DNA of 64,000 bases from Phymatolithon calcareum. Its lineage: Eukaryota; Rhodophyta; Florideophyceae; Hapalidiales. Made by a program: the position numbers and the translations under genes. The notes beneath the pieces are model-generated. The model saw only the letters and a list, made by a program, of their open reading frames with translations. It did not search any database and was not told the DNA's origin. Shown here one piece after another: positions 32,169 through 44,698 of this stretch (the first letter of the stretch is position 1; each line of letters begins with the position of its first letter). The stretch is from NCBI GenBank assembly GCA_977006965.1, contig OZ345358.1:248001-312000 (forward strand), given 5' to 3'.

Positions 32169-32709
32169 AGTTCGGTACAGACGATCAAAGAGTGGTTCCA
32201 ATTTTTTCTAGGGGTAGATATTGCTAATGACCAGCTATGCAGCGAAAAGAATGACATGCATTTATCTCTGTGTAAAGAACAGAGTAAGAGCATCAACTAC
32301 GGCGGAGTATAACGTGTAATGCAGCAGAAGCAAGCCACGTATAGAAGCAAAATGCGAGAAAGAGGACCAAAGCCAACGCAGAAGTTGACCTCAACAGGCC
32401 ACGTCTTGTTGGTCGCTTCCAACGGCCCGCGTTGCAAAAGTGGCCTAGTATGATACACGGCGCGTGGTATCGCGACAGGCCCCCTGTCCCTGGCTGGTCC
32501 TACCCTCAGGTCTCTTTGACATCTGACACGTGGAGATACGAACCACGCAACCGGACGCCGATTGATATATCCATTCCTGCACTCACATCATATTCACATC
32601 GGACCTCACCAAGCTTGATCGGTTTTCCCCATCCCGTCGCCGCGCGGCAAGAGAATCTCTGATCTGACGAACTCGTCTGGCTGCTGATGAACTTTTTATC
32701 GCATCCGCC

Positions 32710-32970
32710 TCAAGCATTATTGTATCGAGATGACGTCCGCCTACCCGCCGCCGTGATGTTGCCGATGCTGATCAAGGAGACCTGGGAGCTGCCGGATAGG
32801 GCTATTGCGCTGAAGTATTTGCCGGCGGGGCTTTCCATCGCAGTGGGCTGAAGCGTCATTCGAAACAAAATAACGTCCGCCTTCCCGCTGCCGTCAGTGT
32901 TGGATGCTGTCAAAATAAGTTCAGCGTTCTGTCGCACTTTAGATATATACCGTTTGGCTACCGATCTCAT
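32710..32970 (-). CDS. Small uncharacterised protein, 86 residues, copy BC
   Basis: Same protein as 20,871-21,131, with a TATA box at 33,061-33,068. Region 32,169-32,709 between it and ZF2 shows no gene. Confidence 0.45.
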   Translation of the reverse strand: MRSVAKRYISKVRQNAELILTASNTDGSGKADVILFRMTLQPTAMESPAGKYFSAIALSGSSQVSLISIGNITAAGRRTSSRYNNA

Positions 32971-33060
32971 CGTACCGTCTCGCACGAATAAGTCACAAGG
33001 TGTTAGAGCCCGTGCGAGCTACTCCCTGCCGGAGTGTTGAAGCTAAGAGCTCTGGGCTCT

Positions 33061-33068
33061 CTTATATA
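33061..33068 (-). promoter_or_regulatory. TATA box for the gene at 32,970
   Basis: Inverted copy of 20,773-20,780, reading TATATAAG on the minus strand. Confidence 0.5.
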
Positions 33069-33359
33069 AGATTATGAATCCGTGACAATGCTATCAGCTA
33101 TACAAAGTTATTACTCCAGGAAGAATGTCTAGAAAAAATAATACAGAAGGAGCTCTTGCTATGCTTTTTCTGTATTACTTTCGGTTTTTATAGAAATATT
33201 TTCCTAAATGGTGTATTCTCGAGCTGTTAGTGGAAAGACAAAGAGCTGGAAGAGTTTGACCTTATTAAATTGAGGCTCGCAAAGTCGAAGAGATGACTAC
33301 GTTCAGCTGGTCGATACTAAAAGCTTGGTGCTCTAGCATCCTCGTTCTCATGCACAGGA

Positions 33360-33907
33360 TTAATTGAGAATATGCTGAATCGAGTTATTCGGGTACTGTT
33401 CAGCCACTGTTCGTTTCGCCAATGGACGCCTCTCCTTTTCTTTTTGACTTTTAAGCGCCTTTCGTCTAGCGTCCTTTTCGCGCTCGATGCGCTTCTGCTG
33501 AGGTGTCATTAACTCCCGCTTACTTCGCTTCCGCTCTTTGTACCGTTGAAGAATGTCAGCTAGCTGTTCCAGTGACCGTGATCGGCGCCAAATGCTTTTC
33601 TCTCTGACTGTTTAAGCCTGTCTTTTTCTTTGCAAGCTTTTCCGCTGGGCGGCGCTGGTGTTGCTTGACCGCTGACTAGCGGTGGTAGGCTACCTTGACT
33701 GCGTGTAACCCAACCAGGGTAATGATTGCTCAACTTTTCAAGAGAATACTGTGGAACGTGATCCGCATTTTGGCTGTGGCCAGGGCCAGGTCCATATTCA
33801 TGGGCGTAGCCCTGCTCATCCGAATAGCTCTGGTGTAGACTGTACCCTTGGCTGTAAGAGCCAGATGAAGCTTGGCGAAGACCTGCTAAGCTGTCCATGA
33901 TGATCAT
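33360..33907 (-). pseudogene. Gene20, copy BC
   Basis: Mirror of 19,934-20,481 with the same frame change between the disordered N-terminal part and the basic C-terminal part. Confidence 0.5.
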
Positions 33908-35289
33908 AACAAAAGAAGAAAATCGCAGATCAGTACAAAGGGTCAAACGCTAGTTGTAGGTTCAATTTCCTCTGAAGATGAGGTCATATTTAAGGCATCG
34001 AGTCATTTCTGCAGAATAGATAAAATATTTTCCGTTTGCTCGAGGCTCATCGCTTTTCCTGAAACAACAAGGTATGAGCTCACCTGCTTTTCCGTGTGTC
34101 TTGGCGCGCCGCGAGGCTGCTCCGGCCACGGGTCTTCCTGTCTGGGGTCCAGTTTCAGAAGCCCGCCAGAAGAACTCACTCTAGAATCTCACGGCCTAAA
34201 TAATGCGTTCGGGGACAGCGCTGCACCGCTCTTGCCGCCTATGTCACCGTAGTCCCTAGCAAGGGATTGTAAGAGGGGGAGGAAAGCAGAGCGAATGAGA
34301 ACCGGAATTTTTACACGCACAATAGCGCGCTTTATTTATTTGAAATTACGGACTAGCATCAAAAAACATCAGTGGGAACAAGACGAGAATGAAGAAAGCT
34401 ATGAACCTTCTGCACAGACAAATGTGCATCAGAAGCTGTTGCAGAACAGCTATTTCTGCTTACCATAAGTGTGACTTCTCCTTCCGCAAAAGAGAAAGAA
34501 AAGTGTACTTGAATCGATAGACTGATAGTTTCTAAGCCTTTGGGATAAGACAACTAGAGATAAAAACAGAAGATAAAGGTAAAGTGCCTTGAGAAATCCG
34601 TGTTTGGATCTGAGACTCAATGTAGGAGGAGCATATAATGAAAGATTATCTTTCTATTCTATTTTAGAGTCTTGACTAGCAGCGGTTTCATTTCTTTCAA
34701 TTTTGATGTTATTGTTCAACGACTCTCGATAGTGCTTCAGCCGGTATTGAAGTTCAATTCAGATATCACCTATACTACTTCCATTTTTCTGAAGTTTCTT
34801 TCACATGAACGAGACTGCGTCTGATACACGCAGAGCACAGCGGACAGAAAAAGTGCTTACGTATGTCAACTAGTATAATCTTATTCCTTTTCCTGCTCTA
34901 AGCGACCATTAACGATCACAGACTCGACGTCTCCAATATTTCTATGAAATAGTTTCTTGGTCGAAGCTGCTTAAATATGAAGCCCTGCTTTTTATTCCGA
35001 GTTACTCTTGCTTCTTTTCTATAGCAGCGGCTATTTATATTTCTCGAGTATTTCATCAGACTTTCACTCGCTTAAGTGACCTTCACCATGAAACACTATT
35101 CCACCAATTTCAATTGAAGACAATGGCTTTTCCATCCATCATTGACACCACCTTCGCGCAGGTGTTGTGCTTATTCTGACAATTGCACAGTCGTTCTTTT
35201 ATTTCAAACCTCGTGTTCGTTGATTAACGGGCAGCCTCCATGGTATTCACCCTTGAAATATGCTGATTAAATGGCTATAGTTTTTCTTA
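33908..35289. other. Intergenic stretch
   Basis: Mirror of 18,545-19,933. Divergence from the left arm rises at about 34,397 and beyond. No gene. Confidence 0.4.
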
Positions 35290-35784
35290 TCATTCTCTAG
35301 TGTCAACCAGATCCTCGTCGCATTGATGAGGAGGGTGCTGAAGAAAAAGAGTGTATTGAACCGCCAAAGCTCGGTTCCAGAAGCTAGCAGTTGATATCAG
35401 CCTAGTACGCTGTGATGCCACATCCAGCTCCACCGCTCTCACAGTCGCCTGACCATCGCCGTGTGCACAAGTGCACCAGTGCTCCGTAAAGAGATTACAG
35501 ATTTTCTGGTCGCTCGGTGCTCCATGTTGCATGTGCTGTATCAACGCTAGAGCTGACCTTTGATGGCGCAAGGCCGGATATGCCCATAGAGTGCATAAAG
35601 TGCTCTGTAACACTCCACTATACCTTCTGGATCCTCCTCTTTCTAAGTACAGCACCAATGATACTTGAGAAGTAGCGGCTTGTTGAAACATGGCAATGAA
35701 ACAGTATGATACAAGCCCAAATATCCAACTTTCTTCTGAATAAAGACCAGACATGCGGACCATATTGGCAATCAGAGCAATCAT
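35290..35784 (-). CDS. Uncharacterised protein gene18, best copy (164 residues)
   Basis: The only uninterrupted copy: MIALIANMVRMSGLYSEESW, then a hydrophobic stretch FGLVSYCFIAMF that could be a membrane helix, then TLCTLWAYPALRHQRSALAL, NLFTEHWCTCAHGDG and ASFWNRALAVQYTLFLQHPP. ATG 35,784 is 54 bp from the ATG of divergent gene17. No family is recognised. Confidence 0.55.
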   Translation of the reverse strand: MIALIANMVRMSGLYSEESWIFGLVSYCFIAMFQQAATSQVSLVLYLERGGSRRYSGVLQSTLCTLWAYPALRHQRSALALIQHMQHGAPSDQKICNLFTEHWCTCAHGDGQATVRAVELDVASQRTRLISTASFWNRALAVQYTLFLQHPPHQCDEDLVDTRE

Positions 35785-35838
35785 TTATGGGCAGCAACTA
35801 TTATCACTAACAGCTGCTTATTTTCAACAAAACCCTGA

Positions 35839-36710
35839 ATGAGTATCGACAACGGCCTGTCTTCTCTTCTACGGTCACCCTTGTCCGATGAGTCACCTGG
35901 CACAGTCCAGCGAATTAAAAAAACCCTCCTTCATCGTGGTTCCTGGACTGCGGCACGCGTTCTTATTTTACATCCAGAGTTTCCTACTTTATGGGACTGG
36001 AATCATCAAGGTGCTAAGCATGATGCCATCACTCCGCACTTTGCTTACAATTGGCGAGGCTGGGCCAAGCAGCTAGAAGATCCATCGGCCCACCCCAGGG
36101 CCACTCGTGCAATGATGGAAGAGCTTCGTCTATTGCATGGGGATAGTTTCTTCCTCACGCTGAAATATGATACACCTTCCCGTGACATTGCCCGTGCTGT
36201 CATAGAGCTTGAGCTGCGTCGTTCCGAGAAAATACCTCTCTCTTTACGCCCATCCAATAATCCAAGTGGTATTCCAAGCGAGCCTGTGGCAAAAGTTGAG
36301 CGCCGTCTTATGGCGCGTGCTCGAACAGCGACGGTGGATAAGTTACCAAGGGTGCATGCTTATATTAGAAAGGCTTTTGATCTCTATGCAACAGCGCATC
36401 TTTCTTTCGAGTATTTGGTTTTGACTCATGTAGACTTGCAAACTTCCGTCGTGTGCCTGTCACAGACATCATTCTGGTCCTGGGCACAGTGGCCATGTCA
36501 GTCAGAACAATCAGCTAATTGCACACAACGAGAGCTCTAGCACCCAAAAGAACTCCTGGGTCTCTTCTCATCAGGGCGTGTTGGGCACCAACGGGGACTT
36601 CAAAGACCGCTGCAAGATAAACCCTCAATCCGGTACTCTGCGCCAGATGATGAAGCCCGCGAAAAGACGCGTGCCGCAATGGAAGTTTCCAGGACGGAAG
36701 ACAAAATGAT
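35839..36710 (+). pseudogene. Uncharacterised protein gene17, copy BC
   Basis: Starts MSIDNGLSSLLRSP. It shares the frameshift of copy A (near 36,430) and has a further 1-bp loss near 36,468, so its Cys-rich end is out of frame; the end is inferred from copy A. Confidence 0.6.
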
Positions 36711-37146
36711 GACCACGGATTGATGACTAAGAGCTAAGGAACGAAGCATGACTTTCGTCCAAGCGTTCCATATGCAGTACAAACAAAAGAATTTTCAATA
36801 GCTGTAAAGATTCATTTTAGTTTTCCTCTCGACTACAATAAGTATAAACAAGCTTTTGAGTACATGGTATGGCGCCGGAATATCTTCTCACGAAGGGAGA
36901 TAGAGCTCTATCAGTTGTCCAAGCTCAACATGACAACCGTGTATTTTCGTATTATACTTCCTATGCTCGCTCTCATAATCCTGCACCTTAAAAAAGACTA
37001 AGAAGCGTTTTAGTGCTGTTGGCGCAAACAGAACGAAGCTCATCAGGTATCTGCCTAACGATATCAAGTGCCTATTAAAGTTCGGCGCCTACAAGAAAGC
37101 GACCATGAAATGTAGCAAGATGCAGCAAGATTTAGTATGGTTTCGG
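36711..37146. other. Intergenic region
   Basis: Mirror of 16,688-17,124. No gene. Confidence 0.4.
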
Positions 37147-37676
37147 TCAGCTAGAGCCGTTATGCACGGCTTTCTGGTGCATGCGCAAATTATATTTCTC
37201 TCGAAATGCTGCACCACAGAAGCAGCGGCAAGGCTTCAACTTCTTGTGCACACTGGATATGTGCCTCTGCTTGTGTGCTTTTTGCTTGAAAGTGGAATGA
37301 CTACCTCGCAAACGTAAGGGCGTATAGAGCCATGAACCATTCGTTTGTTCCGATGAAGTCCGCTTTGAAATGAAAACTTAGCATCACATCTCATGCAAGG
37401 GAAGTTCTTGACTTTGTAGTGTACACTCTTGATGTGCTTGTTCAAGTTTCTCTTCTGCCTGAACGCAGCTTGGCAATGAGGGCACTGATGCGGTCGCTCA
37501 AGAGGATGCATGGAGCGCTGATGAGCCGGCAATCTGTTGGCATCCTGATAACGTTTTCCACAGGCTAAACATTTGTTCGCAGGTGGGACGAGGGAGACAT
37601 GGCCTTGGGATGCATCTAAGCCGTGGTTGAGTAAATAGTTAATCGACCCCTTACACACGCCTCCCTTCGCTGGCAT
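37147..37676 (-). pseudogene. C2H2 zinc-finger protein ZF1, copy BC
   Basis: ATG at 37,676. Fingers 1 and 2 are intact. Finger 3 has Asn in place of the first His. A base loss after CEVV (near 37,300) throws finger 4 and the last finger out of frame. The lesions are distinct from those in copies A and C. Confidence 0.75.
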
Positions 37677-37879
37677 GGCGATCAGAGAGTTGTTGCTGCT
37701 ATGAGCGAGGAAAGAAATAATTGTGTTGGTTGATGACAAATCAATGCGAGAGCGGCTTGAAATGGGGTTCGAAACGAATGTATTCACACTTTTAAGATCA
37801 ATATATCTAATTTGGAAAATTAAACAGCATATCGAAACATCGATACAGTATGATTTCATACGAATGTCTGCGGACTCGG

Positions 37880-38250
37880 ACGTTCGACTTTGTTGCGATT
37901 TTAATGAAAATTTTCCAGGCAATAGTAATAAGATACACGCTGCGGAAAGGTGCCAATTTTCCTCCAGCAGCGATTCATGTAACTTGTCAAGTCGGCGTTT
38001 CTCTCCCCCTGACAATCCCCTGATGGTACCTTGTCAATAAATCTACTTAATTACGACTTTCGTCTTCGATTGTTTGCCGTGCATGTCGTTCGGGGACAAC
38101 AATCGCCAACAGCCTGTGTAGTTGTTTTGAAACCGGTATCGTAATTAAATGGATTTATTGAGAAGCTACCATGTGTCCCAGCTGGAGGAATGTCGGCACC
38201 TTTCTAAGCATATTCTACTAGCATTGAAAACTTTCAGCTTTCTTAATCGG
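37880..38250. repeat. Diverged inverted repeat upstream of ZF1, copy BC
   Basis: Mirror of 15,585-15,950, with both halves and the loop kept. Sequence from here to 38,769 holds no supported gene. Confidence 0.55.
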
Positions 38251-38769
38251 AATTACATAAAATCATGTCAGTGGCTCTAGCCTCGTCAATCTCTTCTGCC
38301 GGGCTGAAACCGGTATCAGAAGCTGTTGAAATGGACGTACAGTATGATACTGATGGTAGTTCGATAGAGGGCTCAAATGCTAGAGATCAATAGAAGATGA
38401 GGGTGCTGTAATGGCGAGTCATAGAGAATGCCAGAGCGTTAATGTCGCCCTTGAAAAGGATGCCTCTCATGTTGCTCTGCAGCAATGATAAAAGGATTGC
38501 TTTCTAGTTAGATCTCCGTTGCCTGGTCCTGTTGATTTCCAAAAACTCATTACATCACGCCGACGGTACAGGCAGCAAAACATGACTGGGACGCAGTACG
38601 AAACCCGTGACAGATATGGTTCTCTTCCATAAGCTTGCTTTCCGGACATCCAGAAAGAAATGCAATGCGAACAAATGGGAAAACCGAAAAATGTTCGAAA
38701 GCGCTGGTCATACTATAACCTAGCCTACCGAAAGCCAGCTCCGGAGTATGGTCCACCAGCTTTTCGTAC

Positions 38770-40224
38770 ATGGAACGTTTCTATATTCGGACACCTCACA
38801 TTGTTCTCTGTCTCTCCCCCTGCAAACACCTCCCTCCCAACGTCGGCAAGGAAGATAGTACCGAGACAATGGCACATCACGAGAAACAGCCGCAAAGAGC
38901 AGAAAAGGGCATTGAAGAGAACCAGCTTAGCGCTGCAACACTCCTTAAGAGTGTCAGGGAAGGGCGCGCGGATCCAGCGGCCATGTGCAAGTTGGCAGTT
39001 GTACTACAGACAGGCGCAGAAGGCGTACCGGCCGACCCCCGTCAAGCCATGAAGCTATATAACCGTGCAATCGAAGAGGGCCGAAATATAGAGGCCATGA
39101 ACAAACTTGGGCGACTGTTCCAGAATGGAAACGATGGCGTACCAGCGGACCCAGCTCGTGCCGTTGCACTGTACACTCGCGCCATTGAGGAGGGTGGAGA
39201 TGTCAGAGCCATGGTCTATTTGGGACGCTTACTCCAAACTGGCGCTGAGAACGTACAAGCAGACCTACCTCCTGCGATTGAGCTGTACACCCGCGCTATA
39301 GAGGAGAATGGAGATGTAGCAGCAATGTACAATCTCGGAAGATTATTCGAGGATGGAGGAGAAAGCGTCCCTGCAGACCCTCCTCGTGCCGTAAAGCTGT
39401 ACACTCGCGCCATTGAAGAAGGGGAACGGGTAGATGCGATGGTCAACCTGCGGTATATACTACAGCACGGCGCCGAGAACGTACCGGAAGATCCACCTCG
39501 TGCGATGGAGCTGTATTCTAGAGCGATTGAAGTGGGAGGAGACGTGTGTGCAATGTACAACCTGGGATAGTTGCTTCAAAACGGCCAAGAGGGTGTTCCT
39601 GTAGACCCTCCTCGTGCCCTAGAGCTTTACACTCGCGCCATTGAAGATGGGGAATGGGTAGATGCGATGGTCAACCTGGGAGACATACTTCAGCACGGCG
39701 CCGAGAACGTACCGGCAGACCCACCTCGGGCGATGGAGCTGTATTCTAGAGCGATTGAAGTGGAAGGAGACGTGTATGCAATGAACAACCTTGGAGCTTT
39801 GCTTCAAAACGGCGGAGAGGGCGTCCCTGCAGACCCTCCTTGTGCCGTAGAGCTCTATACACGGACCATTAACGAGGGCAGGCATGTACCTGCTATGGTA
39901 AATCTGGGACACATGCTGGAAGATGGTAGCGATGGCGTCGCATGAGACCTTTCACGCGCCGTTCAGCTGTACAAGTGGGCGATTGAGGAAGGTGGACACA
40001 TTGATGCAATGATCCATTTTGGGAATTTGCTTGAAAAAGGGAATGAGAACGTCCCTGGAGATGCACAGTACGCGGTTGAGCTATACACCCGGGCTATCAA
40101 ACTGTCGGAAGATGTTAATGAAACGGTCAACTTGGTCCTAATATTGCGATGTGGTAGGGAGCATGTGCCGACAGACCGGGCTCGAGCAATGCAGTTAATA
40201 AGAAAAGCGTATTCCCTTTTGTAG
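38770..40224 (+). pseudogene. Large Sel1-repeat protein, module 2 copy BC
   Basis: A single continuous frame of about 484 codons with only two interruptions, a TAG at 39,568 and a TGA at 39,943. It shows the native layout best: non-repetitive N-terminus (KGIEENQLSAATLLKSVREG), about eleven Sel1 repeats, and the C-terminus RAMQLIRKAYSLL. The TAG follows YNLG where copy A reads YNLGLMLQNG; the TGA follows DGSDGVA where the module 1 paralogue reads DGSDGVAPDL. Probable adaptor-type scaffold. Confidence 0.8.
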
Positions 40225-40313
40225 ATTCTCCGTCAAATCTAAAACTGCAAGGGTGCTGATAGCCAAATGAGTTTTGTGAAACACGCTGTGATCATCACGG
40301 TGGAAAAATGCGG

Positions 40314-40778
40314 TTACTGCTCGGACTTCGACATAACAATGCTTGCGTACAGCTCTGTAACGTGCAGCGGGAATCCAATCCTCACTTTGGTCGTCGTCGG
40401 AGGACTGATGAACTGCCGTGGACGACCCCAGCCCAACTCCTGGCCGTAGTTTTTCTCTCTGTCATGCATACATACGCGTAGATGACTTGGAGCACAGCCA
40501 GGATGTCTTTGTCCGGCGACAATGGCAGCGTAATCGAACACACGGACATCAGGATGGGCGTGCTTTGTGCCTGCATCACCGCAAAACGAAAGGGTGTTGC
40601 AGATAGCCACTGTGAAAACGTTCAGCGCATCGACAACAGCGAAAATATTTCCGAAGGGTGCTGTGGACGCTTTTTCAACGGCGTTCTCGCGCACAGCCAC
40701 AAACCTCGGGATATCTTCCGGCACGTCAGAAGTCTCAGACGCAAACTCAATTTCAAACGACACGGTATTGCTTTTCAT
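40314..40778 (-). CDS. Uncharacterised module ORF (ORFX), copy BC
   Basis: Start MKSNTVSFEIEF at 40,778. Nearly the same as copy 2A but ends earlier (MSKSEQ) because a substitution creates a stop. Convergent with the Sel1 gene. Function unknown. Confidence 0.4.
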   Translation of the reverse strand: MKSNTVSFEIEFASETSDVPEDIPRFVAVRENAVEKASTAPFGNIFAVVDALNVFTVAICNTLSFCGDAGTKHAHPDVRVFDYAAIVAGQRHPGCAPSHLRVCMHDREKNYGQELGWGRPRQFISPPTTTKVRIGFPLHVTELYASIVMSKSEQ

Positions 40779-41351
40779 ATAGTGAGGGAGCGAGCATGGT
40801 CTTGGCGATAGCGAAATTAACTTTGAATAAAATAATATTTGATGCTCATGACGGCAACATGGTTGGCGAGGGCGCCAAAGGCGGAGAGCATTGCATTGCA
40901 TTTGAACGTGCGACAATCTTCCTGACGATGCAAATCTTGTAATCTCGAGGACGAACAGACACGTGAGGCATGCGGATAATGCACTCTCCGCGCTACCTGG
41001 ACAGTGGGCTGTGTATCGCCAACCGGACAAGGTGATCACGGGCCCTACAAAAAAGCACGAAAACCAGAGACTATTGCGTCAATTCGCCACATTACCGGGA
41101 GCTCATCCTCTAAACCATGGTGCGCTGCGGCTTCCAGTTTCATGGATAATGCGTCGACGCTGGAAGGGCGACAAGCTGGAGCACCTGTCGGATCATTGAT
41201 TAATATCTTCTGGTCGGATCTTGTTCCTCCGTTTGCAATGCTTTAAGCTGAAATTTGAATCATACCTTGAGCTGATCCAATTGCCAGATCCTGTCGCGGT
41301 AACTTTATGTGGGCTGCAATCCGGAAGGACATCCAATGTCTGCCTAATGCT
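40779..41351. other. Intergenic region
   Basis: Mirror of 11,917-12,489. No supported gene. Confidence 0.4.
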
Positions 41352-42869
41352 TTATTCACTTCTGGAAATGTGCTCAAGATCCCGGGCTGCTCGTTTCTTA
41401 ATCATCTTATCCCATGAAATACCACTGTAGCCATCCTTTTGCCATCGCAGTGCGAAACACGCGCTTCCAAGTGGGGCCAAGTGTGTTTCCATCGTGATAA
41501 AGAAGAACTCCGCTCATAGTCACTCCGCAAGTATCACCCTTGGCACTTCTTTTGGCCAACTCATCGCAAAAGCATTTCAATAGAATTACAGCTTTCGCTA
41601 CGCCAACATCGTTCGCAGCACTTCGAATTGCGTTATCAATGAATTTAAACCGTTCCATGACCGTCGCGCGCGATGCGCCATTACAATGCTTCCCTGTTTT
41701 GCATACCCGCAGATCAAACGGCAGGAGAGTTACCTGTGAAAACAGAATTGGAGTCACACCAGTGTCCGCAATCTTTTTCGCTGTGGCTTTGAGGGCAGGT
41801 CCGAAGAGTGACTTTGAATGATTCTTCCCAAATGATAATCCACGTCGAATTGGATCTTCTCTGCTTTCTCCGGGCTGTATAAAAAGCGTGACCGTGTCCT
41901 TTCCGTACGCGTGATTCGGAAGACTGCCTTCCCATCGTGCTGCGAGAAAGACAGCGTCAATCTTTTCCTTCGCCACTCGTTCTTGCGACATCGCGTCAAA
42001 TTCCCGGCATACGTTGTCCATTGCCGGCTTGACAAGATATATTTTGACAATGCGCAAGATCGGAGGGCATGTATAGGTTTGAAGATCGTTTCATTTCCCA
42101 GTTTCCCAACCTTCTTTTTAGAAAAATTCTTATGCAATATCGAACCCTTCGCAAGTCTCACCACTTCAGAAGCATTAATACCACCAATTTGCAGGCTCGG
42201 CCCCCGATGATGCGGCAGCTGGAACGCCGTCTCATGAGTGTTTCTGAGGGCGTTTTTAAAAAATTCCAAATTCGAAAAAGCTAAAACGCCGCATTTAGAT
42301 TATGTATTGCGACCTGCTCAGCAAACGCATTCCGATTGTGATAAAAAACGTTGCGAACGTCGCAGAAAGTACGGATTCCACAGCGTACAGCACAGTGGAG
42401 GGGAGCCCATAGCATATTTTGTTTCAACACTAAGCGACCAAGTGTGAAGCAGGGGCTTTGGAGCAGCGGCTGTGTCGCAATAACCACTGCGAAAGAAGAA
42501 GTCCACGATTGAAGCACCCAGCGTTGCAGCAGCTGCAGATTGAGCGGCGTCTCGCATGCCAAGTGGTTGGAGAACGGAAAGTAATAACACAGTGGAAAGG
42601 ATCAGGGTGGCAAATAAGCCTAGAGCCAGGCGTGTTATTCGCCGTGTGTAAAACGTGTAGAGTGAAAATTTGTAAAGTTCCAATGAACGCTTGATGTTTC
42701 CGGATATTAGATATCCGGAGAGGACGAAAAATACGTCGGCGCCTATGAAACCGCCGGAGAATGGCCGGATGTCAAAATGGTACAGCAGCACCCGTAGAAG
42801 GGCAAGCACACGGAGGCTGACCAGATCGGCTCTGTGGCTCTTCTTCTCTGTCAAGGTGGCGGCGGCCAT
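41352..42869 (-). pseudogene. Acyltransferase-3/SGNH membrane protein, copy AT3-2BC
   Basis: ATG at 42,869. N-terminal motifs are as in AT3-2A (LLYHFDIRPFSGGFIG, VFFVLSGYLISG). About 375 bp encoding middle membrane helices are deleted, joining CGGCATCATC-side sequence to GGGGGCCGAGCC near 42,210. It carries the same 55-bp insertion as copy A. Non-functional. Confidence 0.8.
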
Positions 42870-43300
42870 GACTACGGGCGGGGAGGTCGCTTGGGTTGAT
42901 CGTGGAGCGTCTGGAGGCGAAATGACGTAAGATTACGAAAGCAATCTCTATGCGTGTATGCACTAGTTTAATACAGACTGATCACGCTATATTGGGTCTG
43001 CGGTGTGTAATTCTATAACAACTATGACTAATGGCCCGGTTATCAACGGTTAGAGGCTCGAGGGTGCACAGCGTAGTTTCTGGAATACGTTAGATCCACA
43101 GAGGAAGACTTCCCAGAGCTCTGTATACGAGCTGAGAAGCAAACTGGGCTTTTAGTTTGCTTGAAGTCGTGTACCCTATCATCATCTATAATGATTTCCT
43201 TTCAGGGAAGATTGTGTCTGCCAATATTTTATGCGAGTTGCGATACACATTCAGCAGCAATAAGTACAGGCGTAAAAGGGTTAACCAAGAGATGCCTTGA
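42870..43300. repeat. Upstream region of AT3-2BC (module duplicate)
   Basis: Mirror of 9,591-10,019. No gene. Confidence 0.6.
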
Positions 43301-43306
43301 TTGGTA

Positions 43307-43864
43307 TCACGATTTCATCCACATTCCCACCTTCTTCAATAGCTCGATTGTACATCTCAGATGCACGAACCGCGTCCGCCGGTACACCATCTGCGCCATT
43401 TTGTAGCAACAATCCGAGATTGACCATTGCATCCACATTCCTACCTTCTTCAATAGCTCGATTGTACATCTCAGATGCACGAACCGCGTCCGAGCTGCGC
43501 GAACCGCGTCCGCCGGTACACCATTTGCGCTATTTTGTAGAAAAAATCCGAGATTGACCATTGCATCCACATTCTTACCTTCTTCAATAGCTCGACTGTA
43601 CATCGCAGCTGCGCGAACCGCGTCCGCCGGTACACCATCTGCACCATTTTGTAGCAAAAATCCGAGATTGACCATTGCATCCACATTCTCACCTTCTTCA
43701 ATAGCTCGACTGTACATCTCAGCTGCGCGAACCGCGTCTGCCAGTACACCATCTGCGCCACCTTCTGCTTGTCTATCTTCCTGAATGGCTACAACGGTGA
43801 CATCCAGATCGTACGCCACGCTCGCTTCTCTCTTTTCCTCCTCGATATTTTGCACTTCTTTTGA
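43307..43864 (-). pseudogene. Sel1-repeat tail of the GTPase gene, copy BC
   Basis: Same 111-bp-unit repeats as 8,931-9,608 but with about four units and a frame-breaking short duplication near 43,480-43,520. The TGA separating it from the GTPase is conserved. Confidence 0.65.
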
Positions 43865-44672
43865 TCAATGTGACTTCTTCGACTTTTGCTCACTCAGTGC
43901 TTGCTCCAGTGCGCTGATTTGCTTTTCATAAGCAAGCTTTTGTAGCTCATAGTCTGCCATCATTTCCCTAAGTTGCTTTCCGTTGGCATTCTCGATCTCG
44001 CTGACGCGACGCTCCGCAGCTTCCAAAAGCATTTCCAAGTTCTGCGTTTCAACGCTGGAAACCACCGTGTACAATGGCTTCGTCACGGGAAGACCATGGA
44101 GTAGGACGTTCAACACCGCTGTCATGTGACATTTATCTTTTGCCCCGAGAAGAGATGTCTCCCTTGGTACGTAGCACCAGTGGCCTGTCTTCCGATCATC
44201 CGTCAATATTTTTTGCAGTCGGCATTCCGTTTCCGGCTTTTCTCGTAACAAGGCCTCAACACTCTCTTCCATCTTGTTCACAATTACCCCGAACCGGTCG
44301 TTCCTGTCTACCGAAATAGCATCGAGTACGAGCTTTATGGTGAGTGTGTCGCTTTTTCTCACTCGGCCGTCATCCAAAGCGACAACGAACCGCAATCTTG
44401 AGTGCCACTTTTTCGGAGAGTAACTTGTCCAACTCTTCGCCCGTTTGCTTACTTCTCGTAATATCGAAAAGACCAGGAGTGTCGTACAGCGTCAAGTTCC
44501 CAACCTGACATGCTTGGAGAACTTCTGTTAAACCTTCACACAGGCTGGGCCCGCTTCTAAACTGTGGACTTCCGGCGAGTCCGTTGAGGAGAGTTCTTTT
44601 ACCAGCGCCCCGGTTTCCGACTAGTGCAATTGCTGGCCTGTGGGGAAACGAGGTCGAGGTGGCTTCGCTCAT
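43865..44672 (-). pseudogene. AIG1/TRAFAC-type GTPase with coiled coil, copy BC
   Basis: Near-identical to 8,123-8,930, including the GKRT P-loop, the frame change before RFVVALDD (near 44,395) and the TGA end. The upstream region is truncated: at 44,699 the sequence jumps to the ORFX-1 region because 2.2 kb are deleted. Confidence 0.7.
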
Positions 44673-44698
44673 TGTTACTAGGACGTCGATGGAAGATA

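Larger units (their letters stand above)
27007..34396 (-). repeat. Palindrome B, near-identical right arm
   Basis: Mirror of 19,445-26,834. The genes in it (recombinase, ZF2, the 86-residue gene, gene20) match those in the left arm. Confidence 0.9.

Noticed and set aside
39568-39945. Reassigned stop codons to explain in-frame TAG/TGA in Sel1, GTPase and recombinase genes
   Set aside because: All three stops occur, paralogues have ordinary sense codons at the same positions, and frameshifts accompany them. Pseudogene decay is simpler.
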